Below are positions 51,238 to 58,501 of a stretch of DNA of 64,000 nt, piece by piece. Source of the DNA: JAZREA01 sp045660545 (GTDB lineage Bacteria; Bacillota; Clostridia; Monoglobales; Firm-18); contig JAZREA010000021.1 in NCBI GenBank assembly GCA_045660545.1, positions 1-64,000 of the forward strand. Direction: 5' to 3'. The notes below the pieces were generated by a model. That model worked only from the letters and a program-made list of their open reading frames with translations, was not told the DNA's origin and made no database searches. Numbering within the stretch: the first letter of the stretch is position 1; every line of letters begins with the position of its first letter. A program made the position numbers and the translations under genes.

Positions 51238-52966
51238 CTTCGCCGCCTCCTTTCACCTGCGAATTATAAATCTCCTGATAAACCTTGCTCCTTGCCAAAA
51301 GCTCGTCGTGTGTTCCTACGTCGTCAACCTCGCCGTTTTCCATAATAACGATTCGGTCTGCGTCACAAACAGACGACACCCTTTGCGCTATAATAAGCTT
51401 TGTCGTATCAGGAATTTCAGAGTCGAACGCCTTTTTGATAAGCGCGTCTGTCTTTGTGTCGACAGCGCTTGTCGAGTCGTCTAAAATTATAATCTTCGGC
51501 TTTTTAAGCAGTGCACGGGCTATACAAAGTCTCTGCTTTTGTCCTCCCGACACGTTAGCTCCGCCCTGTTCGATATATGTGTCGTATTTTTGCGGAAACT
51601 CCTGTACAAACTCGTCAGCCTGCGCAAGACGGCACACTCTTACAAGCTCCTCGTCCGTTGCGTCCTTTTGTCCCCAACGCAGGTTTTCCTTTATCGTGCC
51701 TGAAAAAAGAACGTTCTTTTGCAGAACAACCGCCACCGAGTCTCGTAGTGAAGCGATGTCATATTCTCTTACGTCGCGTCCGCCGACCAAAACCCTTCCC
51801 GATACAACGTCATAAAGACGCGGGATTAACTGTACAAGAGTGGTCTTTCCGCTGCCTGTGCCGCCGATAATGCCTATTGTTTCACCCTCGTTTATTGTAA
51901 GGTTAATGTTTTTAAGACAATTTTTTCTTCCGTAGCCGAAGCTTACGTCCTCAAACGTTATGCTTCCCGACTCAACCTCATACACAGGACTTTCGGGATT
52001 TGTCATAGTGCTTTGCTCGTCCAGCACTTCTACAATTCTTTCGGCAGAAGCCTTGGACATTATAAGCATAACAAACACCATCGAAATCATCATAAGGCTC
52101 ATCAGAATCTGTGTGGTGTACGAAATCAGGCTGGTAAGCTGGCCGGTAGTAAGCTCAACCGAGCCCGTGTTTACGATAATCTTCGCGCCAAACCACGAAA
52201 TAGCAAGTATACTTGCATAAACCGCAAGCTGCATAGTGGGCGCGTTGAAGGAAAGCAACCTCTCAGCCCGCCTGAAAAGGCCGAATATCCTCTCCGACAC
52301 ATCGTTAAACTTTTTGTCCTCATATTCTTCACGGACAAACGACTTTACAACCCTCATTCCCCTTAGGTTTTCCTGCACGACAGAGTTTAGCTTGTCGTAA
52401 GCCTTAAACACCTTTTCAAAAATCGGGTGTGCCTTTGTGGAGATAACGTAAAGCACAGTTACTATAAACGGAATGGAAAACAAAAACACCAGCGCAAGGC
52501 TACTGTTAATCTTTATCGCCATAATCAGCGAAAAAATCATCATCGCAGGGCTTCTTACTGCGATTCGTATAATCATCTGGTACGCGTTTTGTAAATTCGT
52601 GACGTCGGTGGTAAGCCTTGTGACAAGGCTTGATGTGCTGAATTTATCTATGTTTTCGAAGGAATAGTCCTGCACCTGATAATACATGCTTTTTCTTAAA
52701 TTTTTCGCAAATCCTGCCGAAGCTGTCGCCGCGAAGCTGCCCGAAAGCGCGCCGAAAGCCAGGGACAAAAGGGTGATAAACACAAGTAAAACGCCCGTCC
52801 TTGTTACATACCCTATGTCGTTTCCGTAAATACCCTTGTCGATTATCCTGGACATCAAAAAGGGCATAAAGACCTCCATAACGACCTCGCCCGTAACAAA
52901 AAGCGGGGCCAAAAGAGATGGTAATTTATACTCTCCAACGTTTTTTGCAAGCTTTTTAATCATCAT
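51221..52966 (-). CDS. ABC exporter half-transporter (degenerate-site subunit)
   Basis: Half-transporter of 581 residues with six membrane helices and an ATPase domain with Walker A GGTGSGKTT, VSGGQKQRLCIARA and Walker B IIILDDSTSAVDTKTD. The Walker B glutamate is replaced by aspartate (DDST), as in the degenerate-site subunit of heterodimeric exporters such as BmrCD or TM287/288. Pairing with the downstream gene therefore predicts an asymmetric heterodimer. A clear vegetative promoter lies upstream at 53007-53035. Confidence 0.9.
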   Translation of the reverse strand: MMIKKLAKNVGEYKLPSLLAPLFVTGEVVMEVFMPFLMSRIIDKGIYGNDIGYVTRTGVLLVFITLLSLAFGALSGSFAATASAGFAKNLRKSMYYQVQDYSFENIDKFSTSSLVTRLTTDVTNLQNAYQMIIRIAVRSPAMMIFSLIMAIKINSSLALVFLFSIPFIVTVLYVISTKAHPIFEKVFKAYDKLNSVVQENLRGMRVVKSFVREEYEDKKFNDVSERIFGLFRRAERLLSFNAPTMQLAVYASILAISWFGAKIIVNTGSVELTTGQLTSLISYTTQILMSLMMISMVFVMLIMSKASAERIVEVLDEQSTMTNPESPVYEVESGSITFEDVSFGYGRKNCLKNINLTINEGETIGIIGGTGSGKTTLVQLIPRLYDVVSGRVLVGGRDVREYDIASLRDSVAVVLQKNVLFSGTIKENLRWGQKDATDEELVRVCRLAQADEFVQEFPQKYDTYIEQGGANVSGGQKQRLCIARALLKKPKIIILDDSTSAVDTKTDALIKKAFDSEIPDTTKLIIAQRVSSVCDADRIVIMENGEVDDVGTHDELLARSKVYQEIYNSQVKGGGEDGSER

Positions 52967-53006
52967 ATTCCCCCAGAATCTGTAAACCTTTTTAGATATA
53001 TTTTAC

Positions 53007-53035
53007 ATTATATTACCTCATATTTTCAAAGTCAA
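53007..53035 (-). promoter_or_regulatory. Promoter of the ABC exporter pair
   Basis: Minus-strand TTGACT (plus 53030-53035), 17-bp spacer, TATAAT (plus 53007-53012), about 35 bp upstream of the start. Confidence 0.75.
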
Positions 53036-53074
53036 CTATACATAATAGTTTTAACACTTTTTTAATAATTAACA

Positions 53075-53100
53075 AAAAAGAGGGTCAAAGACCCTCTTTT
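53075..53100. terminator. Terminator after the stalk-domain gene
   Basis: AAAAGAGGGTC and GACCCTCTTTT pair around AAA, followed on the minus strand by a T-run; it lies directly after the 53111 stop. Confidence 0.8.
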
Positions 53101-53110
53101 GAAAAATCAA

Positions 53111-54136
53111 TTACATTCCCTGCGAGTACATATAATAAGCCAGCGAAGCTGTGAATATTTCGTTTCCGTTAAAGCAGTACATTCCAAGCGCGCTTGCAAG
53201 GTCGTCTGCACACACGAACAGTTCGCTTCCGTACAAAACAGCGCCTATGTTACTTTTAAGTTCGCCGCCCTTTTCGATGTTAAACTCTACATCAACAGGT
53301 GTGTACTGTAAAATTCCGGTAGGCTCGTATGCACTCTTAAAGGTAGAGTTTGCAGCCTTTATCACGTCGTCAGCAGGTACTACAACGCTCATAGTAGATG
53401 CAGCCGCGTTCCATGAATATGTAATACCGAGGCAGTCTGCAAAAGCGTTAAACGGAATGTAGTACTTGTTCTCGGAAGCAGAGTAGATGTAACAGTTGTT
53501 GCTTGTAAGCAGTTCATAACCGTTAAAGCTTATCGACTTGGTTACATAAACAAGTCTGTTTCTGTATGTCTGCTGTGCCTTTTGGGTGTAAGCAGCGTTT
53601 GTGCTTGGTGATACAGGTACAGAAGGTGCTACGACAGGCTTAGCGTTTGAAGGAACTTTGTTCGGGTCTGTGTCGATTAAAACTCTGTTGGTCTCATCAT
53701 CCCACACAACGTTAAAGCCAAACTGTCTAAGAGCTGCCGCAGGGATAACCGTCTGTCCGCCGATGTTGTAGCTTTCAACAGGTGTGCCGTTGAAAATTGC
53801 CACTATATCAGTATGGTAGTATTTACCTGCAACTGCGCCTTCAACACCGGTTGGAGTACCCTGAGCGTTCGAAACAGCGGCGCCCTTGTTGTCTGTAATA
53901 GTCAGAGTTCTTTCCTCAGCCGACCACACAACGTCAAATCCGTAGCTTCTTAACGCCTCGGCAAGTATAACGGTCTTGTTACCTACGTTGTATGCGTCAA
54001 TAAGCTGATTTCTCATATAGGTCTTAACGTCAACATAGTAATAGTTGCCCGCAACGTCGCCTGTCTTTGCCGCAAAGCAGACAAACGAGCTAAGCATTAC
54101 AACCACTAAAAGTAAGCTCATTATCTTTTTAATCAT
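53111..54136 (-). CDS. Secreted stalk-domain protein (copper amine oxidase N-terminal-like repeats)
   Basis: A 341-residue exported protein: signal peptide (1-22, ending VCFAAK), then two similar repeats, about residues 33-88 (VILAEALRSYGFDVVWSAEERTL) and 100-153 (VIPAAALRQFGFNVVWDDETNRV). A third related region lies at about 225-260 (NAFADCLGITYSWNAAASTM). Between them is a Pro/Ser-rich linker (about 163-180). These are the stalk-domain repeats of many Clostridia surface proteins, often attached to enzymes, but no enzymatic domain is present. Likely a cell-surface or matrix-binding protein; partner unknown. Confidence 0.8.
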   Translation of the reverse strand: MIKKIMSLLLVVVMLSSFVCFAAKTGDVAGNYYYVDVKTYMRNQLIDAYNVGNKTVILAEALRSYGFDVVWSAEERTLTITDNKGAAVSNAQGTPTGVEGAVAGKYYHTDIVAIFNGTPVESYNIGGQTVIPAAALRQFGFNVVWDDETNRVLIDTDPNKVPSNAKPVVAPSVPVSPSTNAAYTQKAQQTYRNRLVYVTKSISFNGYELLTSNNCYIYSASENKYYIPFNAFADCLGITYSWNAAASTMSVVVPADDVIKAANSTFKSAYEPTGILQYTPVDVEFNIEKGGELKSNIGAVLYGSELFVCADDLASALGMYCFNGNEIFTASLAYYMYSQGM

Positions 54137-54169
54137 AAAAACACATCCTTACTTAATTTTCTTTTTTTC

Positions 54170-54198
54170 ATTTTAACACATTCCATAAATTTTTGCAA
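54170..54198 (-). promoter_or_regulatory. Promoter of the stalk-domain gene
   Basis: Minus-strand TTGCAA (plus 54193-54198), 17-bp spacer, TAAAAT (plus 54170-54175), about 35 bp from the start. The divergent spoIID gene lies across about 130 bp. Confidence 0.55.
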
Positions 54199-54266
54199 TT
54201 ACAAATATATGACAATTTACGAATTATATTACGCCACAAAACATATACTTAGCAAGAGGTGAGCTT

Positions 54267-55238
54267 ATGAAAAAACTGTTGTCGATTTACTTTTCCTCTA
54301 TGGCGGCTTTGCTTATTTTTGCATACATACTTGCGATAACGCACTCTGTTTCTTACGAAAGTGCGTTTTTGCCACACACTATTACTGTGTTTTTCCACGA
54401 AACAGGCGAGACCAAAGAGGTTGAATTGGAGCAGTATCTGGTGTGTGTCATAAGTGCAGAGATGCCTGCGGAGTTTGAAAAAGAGGCCCTTTGCGCCCAG
54501 GCGGTTGCGGCGAGAACCTACATATATAATAAGTACAAAAAATTTAGCGAAAACCCCACCCTCGCACCGGACGAGCATAAAAACGCGACCATATGCACCG
54601 ATTCCACGCACTGTTGCGCATATTACAGCAAAGAAAAGTTAGAACAAATCCACGGCGAGAGCTGGATGGATAAATACTATGAAAAGCTTTGTAAGGCGGT
54701 CTCATCCACCCGCGGAAAAATCATAACCTATGAAGGCGAGCCTATAATGGCGGCCTTCCACGCATCAAGCGGCGGATGCCGAACCGAAAACAGCGAGGAT
54801 GTGTGGAGCAGCAGCCTCCCCTATTTAAGAAGCGTAGAAAGCAAAGGCGAGGACAAGCGTGAGGGATACAACTCCACCGCATCCTTAACCTGCGACGAAT
54901 TTAAGGAAACAATACTCGCCTCCTTCCCCGACGCAGTGCTCGACAACGACCGTTCCAAATGGCTCGGCGACATATCCTACACCGAGGGTAATTCCGTTAA
55001 AGCCATTACAGTAGGCGGCGTTTCCGTAAAGGGAACACAAATACGCAGTATGTTCGGTTTAAAGTCATCTTGCTTTGAGATAAGTATGCTAAACGACCGC
55101 ATCACTTTCAGCGTCCACGGCTCGGGACACGGGGTAGGACTTAGCCAGCACGGCGCAAACCTTATGGCGAAAGAAGGCTACAACTACAAGGAAATACTAA
55201 CCCACTATTACACAGGCGTACAAATTTCCAAAATATGA
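54267..55238 (+). CDS. spoIID: Stage II sporulation protein D (peptidoglycan hydrolase)
   Basis: Mother-cell membrane-anchored lytic transglycosylase (323 residues), needed with SpoIIP and SpoIIM for engulfment. An N-terminal helix (about 5-25) precedes the catalytic domain, which contains VISAEMPAEFEKEALCAQAVAA (catalytic glutamate E65), AFHASSGGCRTENSEDVW and SVHGSGHGVGLSQHGAN. The last two are diagnostic for SpoIID. It is paired with spoIIQ 46 bp downstream, an arrangement common in Clostridia. Confidence 0.95.
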   Translation: MKKLLSIYFSSMAALLIFAYILAITHSVSYESAFLPHTITVFFHETGETKEVELEQYLVCVISAEMPAEFEKEALCAQAVAARTYIYNKYKKFSENPTLAPDEHKNATICTDSTHCCAYYSKEKLEQIHGESWMDKYYEKLCKAVSSTRGKIITYEGEPIMAAFHASSGGCRTENSEDVWSSSLPYLRSVESKGEDKREGYNSTASLTCDEFKETILASFPDAVLDNDRSKWLGDISYTEGNSVKAITVGGVSVKGTQIRSMFGLKSSCFEISMLNDRITFSVHGSGHGVGLSQHGANLMAKEGYNYKEILTHYYTGVQISKI

Positions 55239-55284
55239 ATAAACCCGCCTCCAAAGGTAATAATAACCATAGGAGGTGGTTGCA

Positions 55285-55953
55285 GTGAGCAACAACAAAG
55301 GTTCCGTCACGAAGCTTTTGGGCAACAGGCTGTTTATCGGTCTTTTGGCAACAGCGGCGGTTATCGTGACGATATCTGCGATGCAAAACGCAAAAACAGA
55401 TAAAACATCAACACAACAAATCCCTGTCGAAAAGGAGGTAAGCGCGGTGATTCCCCAAGATGACAGCTCTAAAATTGACGAAAAAGTCGCAAACGAGATG
55501 TTAGAGACCATATTGCCTGTGGACGAGCAAATGGACGAACCCCCAAAAAGCATAACCTATAAGCTCCCCGTAAGCGGAGAGATGCAAAGGGACTTTTCGG
55601 GAGATAATTTAATCTGGGACGAAACCATGAAGGACTGGCGGACACACAACGGAGTGGACATAGCCTCTTCCGTTGGCGACGAAGTCGATACCGCAGCCGC
55701 AGGCAAGGTTATTTACGCGGCCTTTGATGAGCGCTATGGCTATGTAGTTAAAGTCGACCATCAAAACGGCGTCACAACAGTATATAAAAACTTAGGTAAA
55801 ATCACCGTCAAGGAAGGCGACAACGTAGACGAAGGCCAGATGATAGGCACTGTCGGGGACTCACATTCATTCGAGTCGGCTCAAAGTGCGCACCTTCACT
55901 TTGAGGTGTTAGAGGACGGCGGCTATAAAAATCCTGTGAATTTTATAAATTAA
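55285..55953 (+). CDS. spoIIQ: SpoIIQ-like M23/LytM peptidase-domain protein
   Basis: A 222-residue protein with one N-terminal helix (about 12-32) and a LytM/M23 domain (about 90-222). HNGVDIA (H121, D125) and AHLHFEV (H203, H205) retain all expected zinc ligands, unlike B. subtilis SpoIIQ, so endopeptidase activity is plausible. SpoIIQ spans the intermembrane space with SpoIIIAH during engulfment. The GTG at 55285 lies 8 nt after AGGAGG and is preferred to a GTG at 55276. Following spoIID is typical of Clostridia. Confidence 0.88.
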   Translation: MSNNKGSVTKLLGNRLFIGLLATAAVIVTISAMQNAKTDKTSTQQIPVEKEVSAVIPQDDSSKIDEKVANEMLETILPVDEQMDEPPKSITYKLPVSGEMQRDFSGDNLIWDETMKDWRTHNGVDIASSVGDEVDTAAAGKVIYAAFDERYGYVVKVDHQNGVTTVYKNLGKITVKEGDNVDEGQMIGTVGDSHSFESAQSAHLHFEVLEDGGYKNPVNFIN

Positions 55954-55966
55954 CAGTGGATTTTAC

Positions 55967-56022
55967 TCTCCCTTTGTGATACAATTAGTTTAATCAACTT
56001 TGTATCATAAGGGAGATTTTTT
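55967..56022 (+). terminator. Hairpin ending the spoIID-spoIIQ unit, with rsmG ribosome site in its arm
   Basis: TCTCCCTT...TGATACAA (55967-55984) pairs with TTGTATCA...AAGGGAGA (56000-56016) through about 16 bp with one bulge, followed by TTTTTT (56017-56022). The right arm includes AAGGGAG, the rsmG Shine-Dalgarno, 6 nt before its ATG. It may terminate the upstream transcript and, if read through, mask the rsmG ribosome site. Confidence 0.7.
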
Positions 56023-56667
56023 ATGAACGAAAATTTCAAAAAATATATGGAGCTACTGCTCGACTGGAACCAAAAGATTAACTTAACCGCCATCACAGAC
56101 CCGTCGGAGATTGAAATTAAGCACTTTGAAGACAGCCTGACATGTTTAAAAAGCGGTTACATAAAAGAGGGACTGAAAGTCGTTGACGTAGGCACAGGCG
56201 CGGGCTTCCCCGGTATTCCGATTAAAATCGAATGCCCCGGCGTTTCGCTTACGCTTATGGACAGCCTTAACAAGCGCATCAATTTTTTAAAGGAAGTTGC
56301 AAGCGAAGTAGGCTTTGAAGCAGAGTGTGTTCACATACGTGCGGAAGACGCGGGCCAAAACGCCCTCTACCGTGAACAGTTCGACGTTTCCGTAAGCCGT
56401 GCCGTTGCCAATATGTCTCTTCTTTGCGAATACTGTCTGCCTCTTGTGAAAAAGGGCGGATATATGCTTGCGATGAAAGGCAAGGACATCGAAGAAGAGC
56501 TTGAAGCCGCAAAGCCTCTTATCAAGCTTTTGGGCGGAAAGGTCAAAGAGGTGCAGCTGCACACCCTTTCAGACTCTGACATCACACACAGCATAGTAGT
56601 AATAGAGAAAATATCAAACACCCCCAAAAGTTATCCGAGAAGGGGTAAAAAACTCGGAACTATATGA
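56023..56667 (+). CDS. rsmG: 16S rRNA (guanine527-N7)-methyltransferase
   Basis: GidB/RsmG, 214 residues, methylating G527 of 16S rRNA; loss gives low-level streptomycin resistance in several bacteria. WNQKINLTAI, VVDVGTGAGFPGIPIKI (motif I, about 48-64), LMDSLNKRINFLKEVA and VSRAVANMSLLCEYCLP are conserved. Length is typical. It sits between spoIIQ and rpmG rather than next to gidA/mnmG. Confidence 0.95.
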   Translation: MNENFKKYMELLLDWNQKINLTAITDPSEIEIKHFEDSLTCLKSGYIKEGLKVVDVGTGAGFPGIPIKIECPGVSLTLMDSLNKRINFLKEVASEVGFEAECVHIRAEDAGQNALYREQFDVSVSRAVANMSLLCEYCLPLVKKGGYMLAMKGKDIEEELEAAKPLIKLLGGKVKEVQLHTLSDSDITHSIVVIEKISNTPKSYPRRGKKLGTI

Positions 56668-56696
56668 CAAAACACCCGATTTTTTCAAAAAAACTA

Positions 56697-56725
56697 TTGA
56701 CTTTGACTTTTCGTTATGTTATAGT
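56697..56725 (+). promoter_or_regulatory. Promoter of the rpmG-secE-nusG-rplKA operon
   Basis: TTGACT (56697-56702), 17-bp spacer, TATAGT (56720-56725). A second TTGACT (56703-56708) with TTAAAT (56725-56730) at 16 bp is an alternative. Confidence 0.7.
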
Positions 56726-56730
56726 TAAAT

Positions 56731-56757
56731 AGACCTCGCAAATTCAGGTCTTTTTTT
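56731..56757 (+). promoter_or_regulatory. Leader hairpin with T-tract at the start of the rpmG transcript
   Basis: AGACCT (56731-56736) and AGGTCT (56746-56751) pair and are followed by a T-run to 56757. The stem begins about where transcription from the promoter just upstream should start. It resembles a short terminator and could be a terminator for rsmG or an attenuator/5' stabiliser for the ribosomal operon. Confidence 0.55.
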
Positions 56758-56812
56758 GATGTGCCTTTTTGCGCGGTCTGACGTTCGATTTTTGTTATGG
56801 AGGATATGAATA

Positions 56813-56962
56813 ATGAGAGTTAAAATTACATTGGAATGCACAGAGTGCAAGCAGAGAAACTACGATACAATGAAGAATAAAAAGAACGATCCTGATCGTC
56901 TCGAAATGAACAAATACTGCAGATTCTGCAAAAAGGACACTCTTCATAAAGAAACAAAATAA
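56813..56962 (+). CDS. rpmG: 50S ribosomal protein L33
   Basis: A 49-residue protein beginning MRVKITLECTECKQRNYDT, with two CxxC pairs (ECTEC near 9-12 and CRFC near 36-39), the zinc-binding form of L33. AGGAGG lies about 9 nt upstream of the ATG at 56813. It is followed at 24 bp by secE, the standard rpmG-secE-nusG order; a tRNA-Trp gene sometimes found here is absent. Confidence 0.95.
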   Translation: MRVKITLECTECKQRNYDTMKNKKNDPDRLEMNKYCRFCKKDTLHKETK

Positions 56963-56986
56963 TCATATCTGTTTAGGAGTGATAAC

Positions 56987-57406
56987 ATGGCTAAAAAGTC
57001 AAATAAGATATTAAACTACTTTAAAGAGGTAAAAAGCGAGCTTAAAAAAGTCGTATGGCCAAGCTTTAAGCAGGTTAAGAACAACACTTTAATAGTTATC
57101 GCATGCGTTTTAATAATCGGTGCTTTTATCTGGGTTGCAGACCTTGTATTCGACATTTCGCTCGGTAAAATCGTGCGTAATGCTCAGGGTACCGACGCTG
57201 TTGCAGAAGAAACAACAGACGAAACAGTAGAAATTTCCGAAGAAGAGATGACTGCACAGCTTCAGGCATATCTTGCGGATTTTAACATCACATATGATGG
57301 CGAAAAGTATTTCGACGCTGAAGGTAACGAGCTTACGGCGGAACAGGTTGGCGAAATAATCAATGCTGCTGCACAGGACGCAGAAACAAGCAGCAAAACA
57401 GAATAA
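56987..57406 (+). CDS. secE: Preprotein translocase subunit SecE with C-terminal extension
   Basis: SecE core at residues about 1-64: KILNYFKEVKSELKKVVWPS then a single membrane helix (about 36-56), consistent with the one-helix Gram-positive SecE of about 60 residues. The remaining about 75 residues are an acidic tail (TDAVAEETTDETVEISEEEM, then a small domain with FNITYDGEKYFDAEGNELTAEQ). The tail is not part of standard SecE. The frame is continuous; whether it is a fused domain or a lineage-specific tail cannot be decided. Followed at 22 bp by nusG. Confidence 0.93.
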   Translation: MAKKSNKILNYFKEVKSELKKVVWPSFKQVKNNTLIVIACVLIIGAFIWVADLVFDISLGKIVRNAQGTDAVAEETTDETVEISEEEMTAQLQAYLADFNITYDGEKYFDAEGNELTAEQVGEIINAAAQDAETSSKTE

Positions 57407-57428
57407 TACGAATAGGGAGTGATGGCAC

Positions 57429-57944
57429 ATGGCAAAAGCTAAGTGGTACGTTGTCCATACCTATTCAGGTTACGAAAATAAAGTCAAGGCTAATATAGAA
57501 AAGACTATTGAAAACCGCGGCATAGAAGATGCCATCCTTGACATACAAATCCCTATGGAAGACGTTGTTGAAATAAAGGACGACGAAAAGAGAGTCGTTA
57601 CACGTAAAAAGTTCCCGGGATATGTTATTATTAAGATGAACATGTCTGACGAAGCGTGGTATATCGTTAGAAACACCCGTGGTGTAACAGGGTTTGTCGG
57701 ACCGGCATCAAAGCCTGTACCTCTTACTGACGAAGAGGTAGAAAATATGGGAATTGAACAACAAACAATTATACTTAACTATGCAGAAGGCGACAGTGTT
57801 AAAATCAAGTTTGGCCCGCTTTCAGACTTTATCGGCATAGTAAAAGAAATCAGTATGGAAAAGAAAAAGGTCAGCGTAGTTGTTTCTATGCTCGGCAGAG
57901 AGACACCCGTTGAACTTGACTTTAACCAGGTAGAAGTTGTATAA
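57429..57944 (+). CDS. nusG: Transcription elongation/termination factor NusG
   Basis: NusG of 171 residues: KWYVVHTYSGYENKVKANIE at the N-terminal NGN domain, KFPGYVIIKM, NTRGVTGFVG, and a C-terminal KOW motif with EGDSVKIKFGPLSDFIGIV. It binds RNA polymerase and modulates elongation and pausing. The start ATG follows AGGGAGTGATGGCAC. Next gene is rplK, with an L1-type hairpin in between. Confidence 0.96.
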   Translation: MAKAKWYVVHTYSGYENKVKANIEKTIENRGIEDAILDIQIPMEDVVEIKDDEKRVVTRKKFPGYVIIKMNMSDEAWYIVRNTRGVTGFVGPASKPVPLTDEEVENMGIEQQTIILNYAEGDSVKIKFGPLSDFIGIVKEISMEKKKVSVVVSMLGRETPVELDFNQVEVV

Positions 57945-57965
57945 TCTCGCGTTTGCGATGTTATA

Positions 57966-57995
57966 GTGGGAGGGAGTCAGTCCCGTTTGTACCAC
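57966..57995 (+). promoter_or_regulatory. Putative L1 repressor-binding hairpin upstream of rplK
   Basis: GTGG (57966-57969) and CCAC (57992-57995) form an outer stem; inside, GGGA and TCCC pair around GTCAG, leaving an asymmetric internal loop (GA opposite GTTTGTA). A near-identical structure lies before rplA. This matches the kind of site L1 binds in 23S rRNA and in its own mRNA for autogenous repression. Confidence 0.6.
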
Positions 57996-58021
57996 ATTAA
58001 GTACGTTAGGAGGTGTAAACT

Positions 58022-58447
58022 ATGGCTCAAAAGGTAGCTGGTTACATTAAGTTACAAATCGCAGCAGGTAAAGCTAATCCTGCACCACCGGTTGGTCCTG
58101 CACTTGGTCAGCACGGTGTAAACATTATGGAATTTTGCAAACAGTTTAACGAAAAAACTGCTAAAGATGCAGGTCTTATTATTCCAGTAGTTATCACAGT
58201 TTTTGCAGACAGGTCTTTTACTTTTATTACAAAGACTCCGCCGGCAGCCGTTCTTATTAAGAAGGCTTGTAAAATCGAGAGTGGTTCAGGCGTACCTAAT
58301 AAAACAAAGGTAGCTCAACTTTCCAAGGCAGACCTTCAGGCAATCGCTGAACAGAAAATGCCTGACCTTAACGCAGCTTCGATTGAAGCAGCTATGTCTA
58401 TGATTGCAGGTACAGCCCGCAGCATGGGAGTTACTGTTGAAGAGTAA
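58022..58447 (+). CDS. rplK: 50S ribosomal protein L11
   Basis: L11 of 141 residues: KVAGYIKLQIAAGKANPAPP, the P-rich GPALGQHGVNIMEFCKQFN, and ARSMGVTVEE at the end. It forms the GTPase-associated centre with L10 and L7/L12 and is the thiostrepton site. AGGAGGTG lies upstream. Typical length. Followed by rplA. Confidence 0.97.
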   Translation: MAQKVAGYIKLQIAAGKANPAPPVGPALGQHGVNIMEFCKQFNEKTAKDAGLIIPVVITVFADRSFTFITKTPPAAVLIKKACKIESGSGVPNKTKVAQLSKADLQAIAEQKMPDLNAASIEAAMSMIAGTARSMGVTVEE

Positions 58448-58459
58448 CTGATTAATTTC

Positions 58460-58487
58460 GTGGGAGGGGTTAACCCCGTTTGACCAC
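58460..58487 (+). promoter_or_regulatory. Putative second L1-binding hairpin upstream of rplA
   Basis: GTGG (58460-58463) and CCAC (58484-58487) enclose GGGG-TTAA-CCCC with an internal loop (GA opposite GTTTGA), almost the same as the element at 57966-57995. It ends just before the AGGAGG of rplA, so bound L1 could block translation. Confidence 0.6.
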
Positions 58488-58501
58488 AAGGAGGTAAAAG
58501 A

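Noticed and set aside
54222..54250. Possible sigma-E promoter upstream of spoIID (ATATT and CATATACTT)
   Set aside because: The spacing is about 11 bp, shorter than the 14-15 bp expected for sigma-E, so the match is not good enough to call even though spoIID is a sigma-E gene in Bacillus.
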